Source: Oscillospiraceae bacterium
GTDB taxonomy: Bacteria; Bacillota; Clostridia; Oscillospirales; Ruminococcaceae
NCBI GenBank assembly: GCA_017483405.1
Contig: JAFUWP010000465.1
Span: 1-9,088, forward strand
Direction: 5' to 3'
DNA: 9,088 nucleotides
Below the pieces are notes generated by a model, which did no database searches, was not told the DNA's origin, and saw nothing but the letters and a program-made list of their open reading frames with translations. A program made the translations under genes and the position numbers. This document shows positions 1 to 5,838 of the stretch, piece after piece (position 1 is the stretch's first letter; every line of letters begins with the position of its first letter).

Positions 1-527
1 CTAACTCCGGTATGGAAGACCCGTGGGTCAGAGGTTCGGGATGGAAAAAAGGCGAAATTCCTCCGCAGAAATGCTATCTCGACCATATCGAAGCGTGGTC
101 GGTGAATGAATGCACTATCAACTGGAATACGCCTCTTGCATGGCTGACATCTTTCCTCTGCGAGGAGGGCGGAGGTGTCATCACAGGTCAGGCAAGTTCC
201 GGCTCGAATGACGGCGGAAACGGTCAGTCGAATGACAATCAGGTCTATGAAACTCAGCCGGCTCTGCAAAAAACGGAAACTTCCCCCGTTCCGGATAATC
301 CGACTATCCGGAACAATGCCACTGAAGCAACTGATGTCGATTCCGATGCCGATGCTCTGAAATCCCGTCAGGACGAATCCGATGAAGACCTCTCTGTCGA
401 AATCAAATCCGAAAAACAGCAGAATCTCCCCTTGATTCTCGGAATCGCCGGCGGACTGATAGCATTAATCTCCATCGAGATTTTCGCCTATAAGGTGATT
501 AAATTAAAGAAAGACAGGAAAGAATAA
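1..527 (+). CDS. GH9 endoglucanase, C-terminal part with membrane anchor (5' partial)
   Basis: The reading frame is open from base 3 and enters from outside the window, so only the last ~174 codons are present. The segment encoded at about 75-131 carries the GH9 C-terminal signature: Y-x-D-x4-W-x3-E-x-T-x3-N-T. The Glu codon at 108-110 is the predicted general acid, and the following NWNTPLAWL is typical of family 9. GH9 enzymes hydrolyse beta-1,4-glucan by inversion, outside the cell. After the catalytic domain comes a linker of about 85 residues, first Gly/Ser/Asn-rich, then Pro/Thr-rich, then strongly acidic. It ends in one hydrophobic segment (NLPLILGIAGG to IEIFAY) and a basic tail, KLKKDRKE. 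This predicts a C-terminally membrane-anchored cellulase facing outward. No dockerin, CBM or LPXTG motif is seen in this tail. N-terminal domains cannot be judged. GH9 assignment is firm; the anchoring mode is inferred. Confidence 0.9.
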   Translation, partial: NSGMEDPWVRGSGWKKGEIPPQKCYLDHIEAWSVNECTINWNTPLAWLTSFLCEEGGGVITGQASSGSNDGGNGQSNDNQVYETQPALQKTETSPVPDNPTIRNNATEATDVDSDADALKSRQDESDEDLSVEIKSEKQQNLPLILGIAGGLIALISIEIFAYKVIKLKKDRKE

Positions 528-549
528 TTTCTGAAATATCACATACCCT

Positions 550-578
550 AATCCGGAAGTCAGACTTCCGGATTTTTT
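550..578 (+). terminator. Rho-independent terminator after the GH9 gene
   Basis: A perfect 11-bp inverted repeat, AATCCGGAAGT (550-560) and ACTTCCGGATT (564-574), encloses a 3-base loop. The right arm runs into six consecutive T (573-578). It starts 23 bases after the GH9 stop codon and separates that gene from the peroxide operon. Confidence 0.9.
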
Positions 579-623
579 ATATCTTGATTATTTAAAAAAA
601 TAACAGAAATTTTGAAAAAACAC

Positions 624-652
624 TTGACAAATCATAATTGATTTGATATAAT
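624..652 (+). promoter_or_regulatory. Consensus sigma-A promoter of the peroxide operon
   Basis: TTGACA at 624-629 and TATAAT at 647-652 are both exact consensus hexamers, separated by the optimal 17 bases. Such a strong promoter would be expected to need a repressor. Two dyads cover the -10 and the region just downstream. The gpx start codon follows 53 bases after the -10, with AAAGGAG at 691-697 as ribosome binding site. Confidence 0.92.
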
Positions 653-676
653 TAAATTGTACTCAATCGAATTGAG
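647..676 (+). promoter_or_regulatory. Tandem OhrR-like operators (two adjacent 15-bp dyads)
   Basis: Dyad 1 (647-661) reads TATAATT-A-AATTGTA, one base away from the known Bacillus OhrR half-site pattern TACAATT/AATTGTA, and contains the whole -10 box. Dyad 2 (662-676) reads CTCAATC-G-AATTGAG, again two 7-bp arms around one base with a single mismatch. The centres (654 and 669) are exactly 15 bases apart with no gap. Because an OhrR-type repressor is encoded by the third gene of this operon, autoregulation is the natural reading. Binding by OhrR is inferred from motif and context. Confidence 0.75.
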
Positions 677-705
677 CAAAATATAATTTCAAAGGAGTTT
701 TTACT

Positions 706-1182
706 ATGAGCAGTATTTATGATTTCACGATGAAAGATGTTGACGGAAACATGATTCCCCTCTCCAACTATAAAGGCAAAGTCCTTTTGATTGTCAATAC
801 CGCCACCGGATGCGGATTCACGCCCCAGTATGAAGGTCTTCAGGATTTGTATGACAAATATCAGGAACAGGGTCTTGAAATCCTCGATTTTCCGTGCAAT
901 CAGTTCGGCGGTCAAGCCCCAGGTTCGGATGAGGAAATTGTAGATTTCTGCCAGTCCCGTTACGGTGTAACTTTCAAGCAGTTCTCGAAAATCGAAGTCA
1001 ACGGCGAAAATGAAGCCCCTCTCTATACGTTCCTGAAAAAACAGCAGGGCGGTATGCTCGGAAGCAATATCAAGTGGAATTTCACGAAATTCCTTGTTGA
1101 CAAGAACGGCAAAGTCATCGACAGATTCGCCCCCGTTGACAAACCCGAAAAATTAGAATCTAAAATAAAGGAGCTGTTGTAA
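706..1182 (+). CDS. gpx: Thioredoxin-dependent glutathione peroxidase-like enzyme
   Basis: This 158-residue cytoplasmic protein is a complete non-selenium member of the glutathione peroxidase family, reducing hydroperoxides to alcohols or water. Catalytic Cys36 lies in NTATGCGFTPQY. The second signature is FPCNQFGGQ with Cys64 and Gln70 (LDFPCNQFGGQ context), and WNF with Trp124-Asn125 completes the Cys/Gln/Trp/Asn tetrad. Cys82 in the alpha-helix VDFCQSRYGV takes the place of the resolving cysteine found in thioredoxin-using GPx enzymes such as yeast Gpx3 (Cys36/Cys82), so thioredoxin rather than glutathione is the likely reductant. The codon at the active site is TGC, not UGA. The start is supported by AAAGGAG eight bases upstream. 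It is the first gene of an operon with a TSCPD protein and OhrR, and probably peroxide-inducible. The family is certain; the reductant is inferred. Confidence 0.95.
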   Translation: MSSIYDFTMKDVDGNMIPLSNYKGKVLLIVNTATGCGFTPQYEGLQDLYDKYQEQGLEILDFPCNQFGGQAPGSDEEIVDFCQSRYGVTFKQFSKIEVNGENEAPLYTFLKKQQGGMLGSNIKWNFTKFLVDKNGKVIDRFAPVDKPEKLESKIKELL

Positions 1183-1183
1183 T

Positions 1184-1444
1184 ATGACTAACTATGTTTA
1201 TGAACCCGAAGGCGTTTGCCCGATGCAGATTACATTCGACATCGAAGGCGATGTCATCCGCAATATCCAGTTTATGGGCGGATGCAACGGCAATCTGAAA
1301 GCGATTTCTAAACTTCTGGACGGCTGGACGGTTGACCAGATTGAGGAGAAACTTTCCGGCAATACCTGCGGAAGAAGACCCACATCCTGCGCTGACCAGC
1401 TCGCAAAGGCCGTCCGCGCGGCTTATGAGGAAGTATCCGCATGA
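1184..1444 (+). CDS. Small TSCPD-domain protein (TIGR03905-like)
   Basis: An 86-residue protein consisting of a single TSCPD domain. Four cysteines, Cys12 (GVCPMQITF), Cys34 (GGCNGNLKAI), Cys62 (NTCGRRPTS) and Cys69 (TSCAD), lie in the conserved positions of this domain, which is otherwise known at the C-terminus of some ribonucleotide reductases and in short clostridial proteins. Four conserved cysteines suggest metal binding or thiol chemistry, but the biochemical role of the stand-alone form is not known to me. The signature is slightly changed here, TSCAD for TSCPD. The ATG follows the gpx stop codon by a single base, with its AAGGAG (1168-1173) inside gpx, and the stop overlaps the ohrR start as ATGA. 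Tight coupling to a peroxidase and a thiol-based repressor suggests a part in peroxide or redox stress. Confidence 0.88.
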   Translation: MTNYVYEPEGVCPMQITFDIEGDVIRNIQFMGGCNGNLKAISKLLDGWTVDQIEEKLSGNTCGRRPTSCADQLAKAVRAAYEEVSA

Positions 1445-1869
1445 GCGACCAGAATTATGATGTTCTGAAACTGGAAAATCAGCTGTGTTTTCCGCTCTAT
1501 GCGTGTTCGCGTCAGATTATCCGGAAATATCACAAATATCTGGATGAACTGAATCTGACTTATACACAATATATCGCAATGCTGGTTTTCTGGGAAGTCA
1601 GAAAAATCAATGTTAAGGAACTCGGAAAACGGCTGTATCTGGATTCCGGAACGCTCACCCCCCTGCTGAAATCCCTCGAAGAAAAGGGTTATGTCCGCCG
1701 TTATCGCTCCAAAGAAGATGAACGCGTTCTTCTGGTGGAAATCACCGACTCCGGCGATGCGCTCAGAGAACAGGCTGTCACGATTCCGGAGAAAATGAAC
1801 GGATGTATGAACCTCACTCCGGAAGAAGCAGTAACACTGTATCAGTTGTTATACAAGGCATTATCCTGA
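1441..1869 (+). CDS. ohrR: OhrR-type MarR repressor, organic peroxide sensor
   Basis: A 142-residue winged-helix protein of the MarR family, close to OhrR. The N-terminal helix LENQLCFPLYACSRQII has the peroxide-sensing Cys16 (equivalent to Cys15 of Bacillus subtilis OhrR). Tyr20, Tyr30 and Tyr41 match the tyrosines around that cysteine. The recognition region LGKRLYLDSGTLTPLLKSLE and the wing with KEDER (residues 91-95) are characteristic. Oxidation of the cysteine releases DNA and derepresses target genes. Two further cysteines are present: Cys22 and Cys122. Cys122 is 106 residues after Cys16, almost the 105-residue spacing of the Cys22-Cys127 pair in Xanthomonas OhrR, so a two-cysteine mechanism is possible. 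The start overlaps the upstream stop codon (ATGA) and has GAGGAA about eight bases before it. The likely targets are the two dyads at 647-676 controlling its own operon. No ohr gene lies in this window. Confidence 0.92.
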   Translation: MSDQNYDVLKLENQLCFPLYACSRQIIRKYHKYLDELNLTYTQYIAMLVFWEVRKINVKELGKRLYLDSGTLTPLLKSLEEKGYVRRYRSKEDERVLLVEITDSGDALREQAVTIPEKMNGCMNLTPEEAVTLYQLLYKALS

Positions 1870-1874
1870 ATGAA

Positions 1875-1906
1875 AAAAATCCCCTTTCGGCTGAAAGGGG
1901 ATTTTT
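1875..1906. terminator. Bidirectional terminator between ohrR and the convergent UPF0210 gene
   Basis: A perfect 14-bp stem, AAAAATCCCCTTTC (1875-1888) and GAAAGGGGATTTTT (1893-1906), closes a GGCT loop. It has a T-tract on the plus strand and an A-tract on the left that becomes a T-tract on the minus strand. It lies 5 bases after the ohrR stop and 16 bases beyond the end of the convergent UPF0210 gene, so it can end both transcripts. Confidence 0.93.
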
Positions 1907-1922
1907 ATGATTTGTATGAAAA

Positions 1923-3281
1923 TCAGTTCTTGATGCTGTGCATCGGAGCAGGAATCCGTCCGCCTCTTGCGATAAATTTCGATGCGGATTTCTGATTCAC
2001 CGGCATAACAGGGCCAGAACCCAGCAGACCGCCGAATTCGAGCATATCGCCTTCTTTTTTGCCGATGGCCGGAATCAGACGGACAGCAGTTGTCTTGTTG
2101 TTCACCATACCGATAGCGGCTTCATCCGCGATGATGGCGGAAATGGTATCGGCAGGCGTATCACCGGCAACGACAATCATATCAAGGCCAACGGAGCAGA
2201 CTGCTGTCATGGCTTCGAGCTTTTCGATGCAGAGTGTGCCGTTGACAGCGGCATCAATCATGCCGGCATCTTCGGAAACCGGAATGAATGCGCCGGACAG
2301 TCCGCCGACATTGGAGGAGGCCATGACACCGCCTTTTTTTACGGCATCGTTCAGGAGTGCGAGTGCCGCTGTCGTGCCGTGTGTACCACAGCATTCGAGT
2401 CCCATGCCTTCCAGAATGTGAGCGACACTGTCGCCGATTGCCGGAGTCGGAGCAAGTGACAAATCCACGATACCGAACGGAACATTCAGCATCTTAGAGG
2501 CTCTCGAACCGACAAGCTGACCCATTCTCGTGATTTTGAATGCAGTCTTCTTGATAACGTCAGCGATTTCGTCAATGCTGGCATCCGGATATTTTGCGAT
2601 AGCCGCGCGGACAACACCAGGGCCGGAAACGCCGACATGAATTTCGCAGTCCGGCTCGCCGATGCCGTGAAATGCCCCTGCCATGAAAGGATTATCTTCC
2701 ACCGCGTTGCAGAATACAACCAGTTTCGCCGCGCCGATGCACTGTTTATCAGCAGTGAGTTCAGAACACTGACGGACGATTTTACCCATCAGAGCCGCCG
2801 CATCCATATTGATGCCGCTTCTGGTCGAGCCGATATTCACCGATGAACATACGTTGGAAGTTTCGGCGAGTGCCTCCGGAATCGAGTTGATAAGTTCCAA
2901 ATCCCCTGCGCTGAATCCCTTATGCACAAGAGCCGAATAGCCCCCTAAGAAATTGACTCCGCAGGTATCAGCGGCTTTCTGGAGGGTTCTGGCGAACTTG
3001 ACCGGATTCTCCTTCGGACATGCGGCCGCAAGCAGAGCAATCGGAGTGACAGAGATTCTCTTGTTGACAATCGGAATGCCGTATTCTTTCTCAATCTGCT
3101 CGCCGGTTTTCACCAGATTTTCGGCTTTGGATGTGATTTTGTCATAGAATTGTGTGCAGGCTTTGTCTATGTCAGGGTCGATACAGTCCAGCAGGGAAAT
3201 CCCCATTGTAATCGTACGGATGTCAAGACACTGGTCCTGTATCATGCGGATGGTTTCCAGAATATTAAACGTATTCAGCAT
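1923..3281 (-). CDS. UPF0210 / DUF711 'PFL family' protein
   Basis: A 452-residue cytoplasmic protein matching the UPF0210 (DUF711) family in length and conserved blocks. These include LDIRTITMGISLLDC at residues 19-33, KRISVTPIALLAAA near 74-87, SSVNIGSTRSGINMDA near 146-161, LAPTPAIGDSVAHILEGMG near 276-294, a Gly-rich block around 325-330 and the C-terminal RGGRIPAPMHS. The family is often named 'PFL family' because its fold resembles pyruvate formate-lyase. No glycyl-radical motif of the RVxGY type is visible, so formate-lyase activity should not be assumed. The biochemical function is unknown. It lies 19 bases after the UPF0237 ACT-domain gene; that pair is conserved in many Firmicutes, for example neighbouring genes in Streptococcus pneumoniae. 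The start is supported by GAGGTGA just upstream on the minus strand (about 3286-3292). Confidence 0.92.
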   Translation of the reverse strand: MLNTFNILETIRMIQDQCLDIRTITMGISLLDCIDPDIDKACTQFYDKITSKAENLVKTGEQIEKEYGIPIVNKRISVTPIALLAAACPKENPVKFARTLQKAADTCGVNFLGGYSALVHKGFSAGDLELINSIPEALAETSNVCSSVNIGSTRSGINMDAAALMGKIVRQCSELTADKQCIGAAKLVVFCNAVEDNPFMAGAFHGIGEPDCEIHVGVSGPGVVRAAIAKYPDASIDEIADVIKKTAFKITRMGQLVGSRASKMLNVPFGIVDLSLAPTPAIGDSVAHILEGMGLECCGTHGTTAALALLNDAVKKGGVMASSNVGGLSGAFIPVSEDAGMIDAAVNGTLCIEKLEAMTAVCSVGLDMIVVAGDTPADTISAIIADEAAIGMVNNKTTAVRLIPAIGKKEGDMLEFGGLLGSGPVMPVNQKSASKFIARGGRIPAPMHSIKN

Positions 3282-3300
3282 GATTTCACCTCAGAATCAA

Positions 3301-3570
3301 TTATATTTCGTGCATGGAGTTGAAAATGTCCTCATGCATACAGTGAATGTCAAGATGTTCTGCCTTTCCCAGTTCTGCCATCTGGTCGGAGAGGGCGGAG
3401 AAATCAGAAGTGATATTGGAAATATCTGCCATCATAATCATAGCAAACATATCCTGCATGACACTCTGGGTGACTTCGATGATATTGGCATTGTGTTCTG
3501 CACAGATGCCGCTGACCTTGTGCAGAATGCCTACGGTATCTTTACCGATAACTGTAATAACTGCTCGCAT
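3301..3570 (-). CDS. UPF0237 family ACT-domain protein
   Basis: An 89-residue protein consisting of a single ACT domain. The first strand and loop read VITVIGKDTVGILHKVSGIC (residues 4-23), with the Gly14 and hydrophobic pattern seen in ACT ligand sites, followed by ANIIEVTQSVMQDMFAMIMMADI as the second and third strands. ACT domains bind amino acids or other small ligands and control partner proteins. Size and sequence fit UPF0237, related to the regulatory ACT proteins of the GcvR type but with one domain only. The start is chosen from a near-perfect AAGGAGG at 3580-3586 on the minus strand. It is the first gene of a two-gene unit with UPF0210, so it probably senses a ligand for, or modulates, that enzyme-like partner. 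The ligand cannot be read from sequence. Confidence 0.9.
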   Translation of the reverse strand: MRAVITVIGKDTVGILHKVSGICAEHNANIIEVTQSVMQDMFAMIMMADISNITSDFSALSDQMAELGKAEHLDIHCMHEDIFNSMHEI

Positions 3571-3607
3571 AGAAATGCGCCTCCTTGATTTTTTGAGTGA
3601 TATATTT

Positions 3608-3636
3608 ATTATAGCATATTTTTCCGGAAAAGAAAA
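3608..3636 (-). promoter_or_regulatory. Extended -10 promoter for the UPF0237-UPF0210 unit
   Basis: On the minus strand TGCTATAAT is present, with TATAAT at 3613-3608, an exact -10 preceded by the TGn extension. Seventeen bases upstream lies TTTTCT (3636-3631), a poor -35, which an extended -10 can compensate. The start codon of the ACT-domain gene is 37 bases downstream of the -10. Confidence 0.7.
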
Positions 3637-3652
3637 GAGCTTTTTTCATTTT

Positions 3653-3690
3653 TTTGAAAACAAAGTCAAAGTTCACAAAAAATTTTCAAA
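3653..3690. repeat. AT-rich inverted repeat in the divergent intergenic region
   Basis: Perfect 8-bp arms TTTGAAAA (3653-3660) and TTTTCAAA (3683-3690) are 22 bases apart. They sit between the two divergent promoters (3608-3636 on minus, 3698-3726 on plus). It could be an operator or DNA-bending site, but the composition is low-complexity and chance is a real alternative. Confidence 0.35.
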
Positions 3691-3697
3691 TCAGATA

Positions 3698-3726
3698 TTG
3701 ACTTTAGTCAAATTGAATGTTATACT
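3698..3726 (+). promoter_or_regulatory. Promoter of the CAP-dockerin gene, with dyad over the -35
   Basis: TTGACT (3698-3703) and TATACT (3721-3726) are separated by 17 bases. The -10 is preceded by TGT, giving an extended -10. The -35 is also the left arm of a perfect dyad, TTGACT-TT-AGTCAA (3698-3711), and a further AGTCAA stands at 3664-3669, so a regulator may bind here. The start codon is 39 bases after the -10. Confidence 0.82.
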
Positions 3727-3765
3727 AGAAATAAGAAAATATTATTCCAGAAAGGGAGCGTTTCT

Positions 3766-4575
3766 ATGAAAAAAATGAAGCTTGCTGCGGCACTGCTTTC
3801 CTGCGTGATGGCATGTGTTCCGTTAATGCATAATTTTGCAGCAATACATACATCAGCCGTTAATCTGCATGATGAAGCCTCTATGACCGATGAAGAAAAA
3901 CAGATTAAAAAATACTGCGATACTGTCATTAATCTGGTCAATAACGAAAGAACTTCGCGCGGATTGTCAGAACTCGCGACCTTTCCGCTCCTGAACGAAG
4001 TCACCTGCATCAGAGCCGAAGAACTCGGACAGTCTTTTGCACATGTCCGTCCGGATGGTTCTATGTGCTTTTCGGCTATGAAACAGGCCGGCATCTCTTA
4101 TCGCGGTGCGGCAGAAAATATCGCCGCCGGCCGTCCTGAACCAAGTTCCGCTATGGAACAGTGGATGAATTCCGAAGGACACCGGAAAAATATTCTCGAC
4201 CCTGTCAAAACACACATCGGCATCGGATATTATTATGATGAAGATTCTGTTTTCGGCTATCACTGGAGCATGTTCCTGATTACTGCTGTAGACGGCAGTC
4301 AGCCTCATGTCTTTGACGGTCAGTATATTCCGGAACGTGTTTTCGGCGACCCTGACGGAAATGATGAAATCAATGCCGCGGATGCCAAACTGATTCTTCA
4401 TTATGCGGCAAGCCGTGCCGCCGGTCTGGATATTGAAGCCCCGACAGGTTTCCTCGATGCCGCTGACCTCAATCAGGACGGTTCGGTAGACGCGGTGGAT
4501 GCCTCTGCCATTCTGGAATATGCCGCCGTCAAGGGTACAGGTGTTTCATGTCAGCTTTCTGATTTTATTTGGTAA
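3766..4575 (+). CDS. Secreted CAP (SCP/PR-1) domain protein with type I dockerin
   Basis: A 269-residue secreted protein in three parts. Residues 1 to about 31 form a signal peptide (MKKMK, then a hydrophobic core). Residues ~50-175 form a CAP domain: FAHVRPDGS with His93, AENIA with Glu117, the SEGHRKNIL block with His139, and YHWSMFLI with His166. Residues ~192-258 form a type I dockerin with two EF-hand-like calcium loops, DPDGNDEINAAD (195-206) and DLNQDGSVDAVD (234-245), each followed by a helix (AKLILHYAA and ASAILEYAA). A dockerin docks to a cohesin on a scaffoldin, so this protein probably belongs to a cellulosome or is cell-wall displayed. It carries no recognisable glycosidase. Bacterial CAP proteins have mostly unknown functions. 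The start is set by AAAGGGAG eight bases upstream. No clear terminator follows before the malic enzyme gene. Confidence 0.93.
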   Translation: MKKMKLAAALLSCVMACVPLMHNFAAIHTSAVNLHDEASMTDEEKQIKKYCDTVINLVNNERTSRGLSELATFPLLNEVTCIRAEELGQSFAHVRPDGSMCFSAMKQAGISYRGAAENIAAGRPEPSSAMEQWMNSEGHRKNILDPVKTHIGIGYYYDEDSVFGYHWSMFLITAVDGSQPHVFDGQYIPERVFGDPDGNDEINAADAKLILHYAASRAAGLDIEAPTGFLDAADLNQDGSVDAVDASAILEYAAVKGTGVSCQLSDFIW

Positions 4576-4598
4576 TCCGGATAAAATAGAAATATAAA
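4569..4598 (+). promoter_or_regulatory. Possible weak promoter for the malic enzyme gene
   Basis: TTGGTA (4569-4574), overlapping the end of the CAP-dockerin gene, and TATAAA (4593-4598) are 18 bases apart. Both differ from consensus, and the region is AT-rich, so this is only a candidate. The alternative is readthrough from the CAP-dockerin promoter, since no hairpin terminator is visible in 4576-4630. Confidence 0.3.
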
Positions 4599-4630
4599 AA
4601 ATACTAAGGATAAAAGGAGTATCTCAAATT

Positions 4631-5821
4631 ATGGACATTATGCAGTCATCACTGGAAAAACACAAGGAATGGGGCGGAAAGATTGAAATCATCTCCCGTA
4701 CCAGAATCAACGACAGGGATTCGCTTTCCCATGCGTATACCCCTGGGGTCGCCCAGCCGTGTCTGGAAATCGAAAAAGACCCGTCTCTGTCCTACACGCT
4801 CACCAGAAGACATAATCTGGTCGCTGTCATCACGGACGGAACAGCCGTTCTCGGACTCGGCGATATTGGCCCTCTCGCGGCAATGCCCGTGATGGAAGGC
4901 AAATGCGCGCTGTTCAAAGAATTCGCCGATGTCGATGCTTTCCCTCTTTGTGTCAATTCCAAAGATACTGACGAAATCGTAAATACTATCGCGAATATCG
5001 GCCTGAGTTTCGGGGGCATCAATCTCGAAGATATTGCCGCTCCCAGATGCTTTGAAATCGAAGCCAAACTCAAGGAAAGACTCGATATTCCGGTCTTTCA
5101 TGATGACCAGCACGGAACAGCCATTGTCGTAGCCGCCGCGCTCGTCAATGCCTGCAAAGTCGCCGGAAAACAGATTTCTGAACTCGAAATCGTCATCAAC
5201 GGCGCAGGCTCTGCCGGAATCGCCATCGCAAAACATCTGCTCGCGCTGGGTGTCGGCAATCTGATTCTTGTCGATATTAATGGTATTTTGGCATCTGATG
5301 AAACTTATCAGAATCCGGCGCATAACGAAATCGCCGCTCTGACAAACAAGAACAAAAAACACGGCAAGCTTGCGGATGCTGTTCAGGGCGCAGATGTCTT
5401 TATCGGTGTTTCCCGTCCGAAGTTATTAACTCCCGAAATGATTCAGTCCATGAATCAGAAGCCGATTGTCTTCGCGATGGCGAACCCCGTTCCGGAAATC
5501 ATGCCCGATGAAGCCAAACAGGCCGGTGCTTACATTGTCGGGACAGGCCGGAGCGACTTCCCGAATCAGATTAATAATGTCGTAGCTTTCCCAGGGGTAT
5601 TCAAGGGCGCACTGGCCGTTCGTGCAAAGGACATCAATCAGGAAATGAAAGTCGCCGCGACAAAAGCCATTGCCGGATGCGTTTCCGATGACAAGCTGAA
5701 TCCGGATTTCATCCTTCCGGATGCCTTCGACCGGAGTGTCGCGCTCGCTGTTGCGAAAGCTGTCGCGCAGGCCGCTATTGATTCCGGAGTCGCCGGACTG
5801 GATGTCAATCCGCTTGCTTAA
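4631..5821 (+). CDS. Malic enzyme (malate dehydrogenase, oxaloacetate-decarboxylating), short bacterial form
   Basis: This 396-residue cytoplasmic enzyme converts malate to pyruvate and CO2 with reduction of NAD(P), or works in reverse. It has the length of the short bacterial form without the phosphotransacetylase-like extension of MaeB. Visible motifs are AYTPGVAQPC with catalytic Tyr36, EGKCALFKEFADVDA with Lys91, metal ligands Glu132-Asp133 in INLEDIAAPRCFEIE and Asp158 in FHDDQHGTAIVV, the nucleotide loop NGAGSAG (190-196), and MANPVPEI (283-290). Asp215 at the end of the second strand (LILVDI) would favour NAD over NADP, but this is only a guess. The start at 4631 uses AAAAGGAG about 11 bases upstream; a second ATG at 4640 would shorten the protein by three residues. 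The YdcF-like gene follows after 17 bases. The role is probably linking C4 acids to pyruvate and redox balance in fermentation. Confidence 0.95.
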   Translation: MDIMQSSLEKHKEWGGKIEIISRTRINDRDSLSHAYTPGVAQPCLEIEKDPSLSYTLTRRHNLVAVITDGTAVLGLGDIGPLAAMPVMEGKCALFKEFADVDAFPLCVNSKDTDEIVNTIANIGLSFGGINLEDIAAPRCFEIEAKLKERLDIPVFHDDQHGTAIVVAAALVNACKVAGKQISELEIVINGAGSAGIAIAKHLLALGVGNLILVDINGILASDETYQNPAHNEIAALTNKNKKHGKLADAVQGADVFIGVSRPKLLTPEMIQSMNQKPIVFAMANPVPEIMPDEAKQAGAYIVGTGRSDFPNQINNVVAFPGVFKGALAVRAKDINQEMKVAATKAIAGCVSDDKLNPDFILPDAFDRSVALAVAKAVAQAAIDSGVAGLDVNPLA

Positions 5822-5838
5822 TCATGAGGAAATCCGAA

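Noticed and set aside
139..527. Sortase (LPXTG-type) anchor at the end of the GH9 protein, suggested by NLPLI before the hydrophobic segment
   Set aside because: NLPLI lacks the Thr-Gly of the motif and is itself part of the hydrophobic stretch, so a plain transmembrane anchor is the simpler reading.
1938..2459. A 173-codon plus-strand frame opposite the UPF0210 gene
   Set aside because: It lies wholly inside a well-conserved minus-strand gene, and its Cys/His/Arg-rich translation has no family resemblance. It is a shadow frame.
1923..3281. Pyruvate formate-lyase activity for the 'PFL family' protein
   Set aside because: No glycyl-radical loop is visible and the length is about 450 rather than about 750 residues. 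The name reflects fold similarity only.
4649..5362. A 237-codon minus-strand frame opposite malic enzyme
   Set aside because: All malic enzyme motifs are in the plus frame and the antisense product resembles nothing known; no ribosome binding site or promoter supports it.
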